The notes below the pieces were generated by a model, which made no database searches, was not told the DNA's origin, and saw only the letters and a program-made list of their open reading frames with translations. DNA of 9,816 nt from CAYQZD01 sp964421875 (lineage in GTDB: Bacteria; Electryoneota; Tariuqbacteria; Tariuqbacterales; Tariuqbacteraceae): positions 1 to 9,816 of the forward strand of contig CAYQZD010000131.1 in assembly GCA_964421875.1 (NCBI GenBank), read 5' to 3'. The translations under genes were made by a program, and so were the position numbers. Below, piece after piece: positions 7,397 to 9,816 of this stretch (position 1 is the first letter of the stretch; every line of letters starts with the position of its first letter).

Positions 7397-7882
7397 ATGC
7401 CGGAAATTGTTGTCGAACCTTATTCGGAGAAATACCGCCCCTGGGCGCAAGCCCTACTCCGCCAACACTGGGGAGCGGTAATGGTGGTGTCGAGAGGCAA
7501 AGTTTACCAGGCGGACGAACTTCCCGGTTTCACCGCGCTGATTGAGAACGAACCGGCGGGATTATTGACCTACAGGATTGAACAGGAGGAGATGGAAATC
7601 GTCACTCTTGATAGCGTGCGAGAGGGTAGGGGGGTGGGGAGCAGCTTAATCGAAGCAGCGCGGGAACTCGCCGTGAAACGGAATTGCCGCCGCATTTGGC
7701 TGATAACCACCAACGATAATCTCTCAGCCTTAGGATTCTATCAGAAACGAAGTTTCAAACTGCGTGCGGTTTATCCCGAAGCTTTAGAGCAGTCACGCCG
7801 ATTGAAACCGCAAATTCCGATGAGTGGAAAGGAGGGAATACCTTTAAGGGATGAAATTGAACTTGAATTGATCCCGGATTAG
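7397..7882 (+). CDS. GNAT-family N-acetyltransferase
   Basis: Cytoplasmic acetyltransferase of 161 residues from the start chosen here; it would transfer an acetyl group from acetyl-CoA to an unknown amine. The fold is recognised by PGFTALIENEPAGLLTYRIE (strands 2-4), EIVTLDSV then EGRGVGSSLIEAA (residues 76-88, the acetyl-CoA pyrophosphate-binding motif A) and LITTNDNLSALGFYQKRSF, the typical end of the domain. The first position of the usual (Q/R)xxGxG motif is Glu76, with Arg75 beside it. The C-terminus LKPQIPMSGKEGIPLRDEIELEL matches a recurrent small GNAT subfamily known to me only as hypothetical acetyltransferases. The frame is open from 7310, but the terminator at 7341-7369 makes a start before it unlikely. 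ATGs at 7370, 7388 and 7397 remain; homology favours MPEIVVEPYSEKYRPWA at 7397. The ribosome site (GCGGAATGG) is poor for all. Specific substrate unknown; no operon partner. Confidence 0.88.
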   Translation: MPEIVVEPYSEKYRPWAQALLRQHWGAVMVVSRGKVYQADELPGFTALIENEPAGLLTYRIEQEEMEIVTLDSVREGRGVGSSLIEAARELAVKRNCRRIWLITTNDNLSALGFYQKRSFKLRAVYPEALEQSRRLKPQIPMSGKEGIPLRDEIELELIPD

Positions 7883-7892
7883 AGAATCAGAA

Positions 7893-7917
7893 AATCCCCC
7901 TTTTGAAAAGGGGGATT
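7893..7917. repeat. Palindrome AATCCCCCTTTT-G-AAAAGGGGGATT
   Basis: Two perfect 12-base arms (7893-7904 and 7906-7917) around a single G, 10 bases after the acetyltransferase stop; the RNA would form a C5/G5 stem with a small A/T loop. The sequence continues TTAAGGG. Very similar CCCCCTTTTGAAAAGGGGG elements are common intergenic repeats in many bacteria. No T-run follows on the plus strand and only a short one on the minus, so a role as terminator between the convergent genes is possible but imperfect. Confidence 0.7.
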
Positions 7918-7965
7918 AAGGGCATAACCGCTAACTTAGAGATTAATTTGGTCTATATTGGCTCT

Positions 7966-8029
7966 GTAAGGGCGAAGCATTCTTTATTTAACAACAATAT
8001 TTTTAATGACTTTAACCAAAGTGCTTCGC
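7966..8029 (+). repeat. GGGCGAAGCATT repeat, copy 2, with internal inverted repeat
   Basis: GTAAGGGCGAAGCATT (7966-7981) matches the copy at 7156 at 15 of 16 positions. GCGAAGCA (7972-7979) is complementary to TGCTTCGC (8022-8029), giving the same layout as copy 1: the word followed about 40 bases later by its inverse. The two copies flank the acetyltransferase gene. Confidence 0.55.
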
Positions 8030-8031
8030 TC

Positions 8032-8079
8032 CAACTTATTTATCCCATACATTTCATCGAAGAACCATGAAATAAGTTG
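8032..8079 (-). repeat. Inverted repeat directly after the CheD-HDOD stop codon
   Basis: CAACTTATTT (8032-8041) pairs perfectly with AAATAAGTTG (8070-8079), which touches the stop codon at 8080-8082 of the minus-strand gene. An alternative stem, ATTTCAT (8051-8057) with ATGAAAT (8067-8073), overlaps it, so only one can form at a time. No T-run follows on the minus strand. It may stabilise the mRNA end or be a weak terminator. Confidence 0.45.
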
Positions 8080-9426
8080 CTACTGCACAAATTCATCATG
8101 GAAAGTCTTCCAGGGAATGCAGTCTATAATATCTGAGAAATACGAGAGGTCTAAGTCCAACGCCTCCGCGCTGGAAACTAAACGGTCGGTTTCGTTCCTC
8201 TCCATCTGAGTCCCCACCTGGAAACGGCTCATCAGTATGTTAGCCAGGTAAATCAAATGCGCCAATTCCGGGTCCACCCTGGCCTTTTCAGGTTCATGAT
8301 GCCGCCCTATCGCCTCCTTCAAGTTGCCCGGTAATTCCCATAATTCCGCCAAACGCTCTCCGATAAGGGGATGAGTAATCCCAAGCGCTTCCTTCTCCAC
8401 TTCCACCAGGTTCATATCGTCCGAATATATCCGTCGATAAAAAAACGGATAGAGCTCAGATACATACTGGTCCAATACCGCTTTGCCGATGTCGTGCATC
8501 AAACCGGCGGTATAAGCTACATCCGCTGGAACTTTCCCCGTCAATTCCGCCAGTTTCTCCGCCGCCATACCGGTTCCCAGCGCATGGTGGTAGAGCCCGC
8601 CCTTGCAAAGAGAATAACCCTGTTCGCTCTGCTGAAAAAACATCTCCACCGAAGCGGAAACCACCATCTGCACAATCCAGCGCTCGCCCATCATCGCCAG
8701 AGCGTGGTCTATGGAATCTATGGGCTTGACCGGACTAACACGAACCGAGTTGCACAATGTCAATAACCGGGCGCTGAGCACTTGGTCCTTGCGAATCTCT
8801 GAAGCTATCTCCTTCATATTATAATTCTTAGAGTTGACCAGACGCATCACCTTCAACGCTATCTGGGGAATCGGTTTGACCCGGTCGATCAAAGTGTCGA
8901 TTTCCGCCAATGTGAGCTTCGATATCGCTGGTTCTAGAACTGAGTTCTTTCCATTGACAATCGGCTCTATGCTGCAATCCAAGTTGGTGAGGTCGAGCTT
9001 TAGACTGCAGCTGAAGTATCCACCGGTCTCGGAGCGAGTGATGGGAATACCGTCGCTTCTCAAAATCCCCATAGCCACATCGGCGGTGCGTCCCCCGATA
9101 TCAAGGTTCAGGTCGTTCATCGAAACCGGACCCACCAAGGCTCCACCGGCGACAGTGGCTTCCATCAAAGGAATTCGAGCCCCCGCTTCCTCAAGAGCCT
9201 GGATGAAAAGAGGCATCCCCGTGGAAGCATAAGTCTCTGCGTCCCAGGGAGTCCTAGTCCCCGGAGGCTCCGGAAGCAGAATATGATACATACCCCCAAT
9301 TCCCACTTCTCGGTCGCTAATCGCTACCGCAACGCAGGTCCCAATGTGGGATTCCAAAACTTTGTCTTCCATCTCACTGACAACGAAATGGCCCGACCTG
9401 ACTGATTCTCTGGATAAGTTTGTCAT
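8080..9426 (-). CDS. CheD-HDOD fusion signalling protein
   Basis: Cytoplasmic protein of 448 residues. Residues about 9-158 are a CheD domain, which in other bacteria deamidates glutamines of chemoreceptors: HIGTCVAVAISDREVGIGGMYHILLP carries Cys31 and His48, spaced 17 as Cys27 and His44 of Thermotoga maritima CheD, followed by LMEATVAGGALV and DGIPITRSETGG. The position equivalent to the T. maritima catalytic Thr21 is Glu25, so activity is uncertain. Residues about 172-375 are an HDOD domain (an HD-related output module of signalling proteins): LIDRVKPIPQIALKVMRLV, ARLLTLCNS, GLMHDIGKAVLDQY with an intact H311-D312 pair, and HHEPEK. The last 70 residues are a helical tail. The start at 9426 is needed for the first CheD strand, although no ribosome site is visible before it. 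Convergent with the acetyltransferase; no che genes nearby. It could link receptor modification or adaptation to HDOD output, by inference. Confidence 0.9.
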   Translation of the reverse strand: MTNLSRESVRSGHFVVSEMEDKVLESHIGTCVAVAISDREVGIGGMYHILLPEPPGTRTPWDAETYASTGMPLFIQALEEAGARIPLMEATVAGGALVGPVSMNDLNLDIGGRTADVAMGILRSDGIPITRSETGGYFSCSLKLDLTNLDCSIEPIVNGKNSVLEPAISKLTLAEIDTLIDRVKPIPQIALKVMRLVNSKNYNMKEIASEIRKDQVLSARLLTLCNSVRVSPVKPIDSIDHALAMMGERWIVQMVVSASVEMFFQQSEQGYSLCKGGLYHHALGTGMAAEKLAELTGKVPADVAYTAGLMHDIGKAVLDQYVSELYPFFYRRIYSDDMNLVEVEKEALGITHPLIGERLAELWELPGNLKEAIGRHHEPEKARVDPELAHLIYLANILMSRFQVGTQMERNETDRLVSSAEALDLDLSYFSDIIDCIPWKTFHDEFVQ

Positions 9427-9782
9427 AACTGTAAGGTTGTTTCAATGTAACAATTGTTGGTTCGCTGAGCATCAGTGATTGATGTCCAAAGAAATGTCTA
9501 GCTATCTAAAAGATAGGTGATTCTATCAATATTATTCTATATCCTGCGTCACATATTCTGAATTACTCTGAAAACAACGATTGCGTTAACAACCAAGCTG
9601 ATGATGCTCATTCTTCGTTGAGGAGAATCGGGAATAAAACCTTCCATCAGGGTTTATTCGGAGTTTCCGGAAGGAAATTAAGATGAGGACTTCTCCCTAT
9701 TTCTAAATGAACCGCATAAGTATACCGTTAAATGCTATCGGAAAGATAACAAATTCCTATTAGAAATGCAAACTTTTTACAA
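9427..9782. other. Non-coding region upstream of the CheD-HDOD gene
   Basis: I see no credible gene in these 356 bases. A weak minus-strand -10 (TAGAAT, 9539-9534) without a good -35 is the only promoter candidate for the CheD-HDOD gene. CTATCT/AGATAG (9502-9507, 9511-9516) is a small hairpin. GAATAAAACC (9632-9641) and GGGTTTATTC (9650-9659) form a 10-bp stem with one mismatch, followed by AAGGA (9671-9675) and a 7-codon frame, ATG at 9683 to TAA (MRTSPYF). That frame is too short to call a gene. Confidence 0.6.
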
Positions 9783-9812
9783 TTGACTCTATGATTTCCG
9801 GTAACTTACTAT
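9783..9812 (+). promoter_or_regulatory. Forward sigma70-like promoter at the window end
   Basis: TTGACT (9783-9788) and TACTAT (9807-9812) each match five of six consensus bases, with an 18-base spacer and an A/T-rich stretch (AACTTTTTACAA) just upstream. It points right, towards a gene outside the window and away from the CheD-HDOD gene. Confidence 0.45.
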
Positions 9813-9816
9813 CCAC

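Noticed and set aside
1..9816. CRISPR array, tRNA or rRNA gene
   Set aside because: No regularly spaced repeat units, no cloverleaf with a TTCGA-type arm in proper context, and no ribosomal RNA signature were seen.

Overview
The window looks like a chromosomal segment from a bacterium of the Fibrobacterota-Chlorobiota-Bacteroidota (FCB) side of the tree, probably an uncultured candidate phylum such as Zixibacteria, Cloacimonadota, Marinimicrobia or a relative. Two large secreted proteins end in a type IX secretion (T9SS) type A sorting domain of the 'PNPFN ... SGVY-Y-L' kind, and one of them is a gingipain-type C25 protease. The phylum-level guess is inference; no rRNA or other phylogenetic marker is present.

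Layout: 1-354 is a leader with a good sigma70-like promoter (142-170) followed by small GGTCTC-core hairpins. 355-2046 (+) encodes a secreted, surface-type protein with a T9SS sorting domain. 2047-3076 is a repeat-rich, A/T-rich island: two 116-bp direct repeats (2113-2228 and 2856-2971) flank a broken gene for a zinc-ribbon membrane protein (2329-2801, one in-frame stop plus one frameshift). 3077-7159 (+) is the C25 protease. 7160-7370 contains several palindromic repeats and ends in a strong rho-independent terminator. 7397-7882 (+) is a GNAT N-acetyltransferase. 7883-8079 holds further palindromes between two convergent genes. 8080-9426 (-) encodes a CheD-HDOD fusion protein. 9427-9816 has no convincing gene but a good forward promoter at its far end (9783-9812).

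How the genes relate: the two T9SS cargo proteins are probably exported and surface-anchored by the same machinery, which is encoded elsewhere. They are separated by the repeat island and each has its own ribosome binding site, so they are probably not one operon. The acetyltransferase is insulated from the protease by the terminator. The CheD-HDOD protein is a separate cytoplasmic signalling gene on the opposite strand with no chemotaxis genes beside it.

The most notable points are the CheD-HDOD fusion with a changed active-site position, the doubly broken zinc-ribbon gene between near-identical repeats, and a family of short hairpins that keep the loop GGTCTC(C/T)G while their stems change but still pair. 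No complete, clearly new multi-gene system was found.
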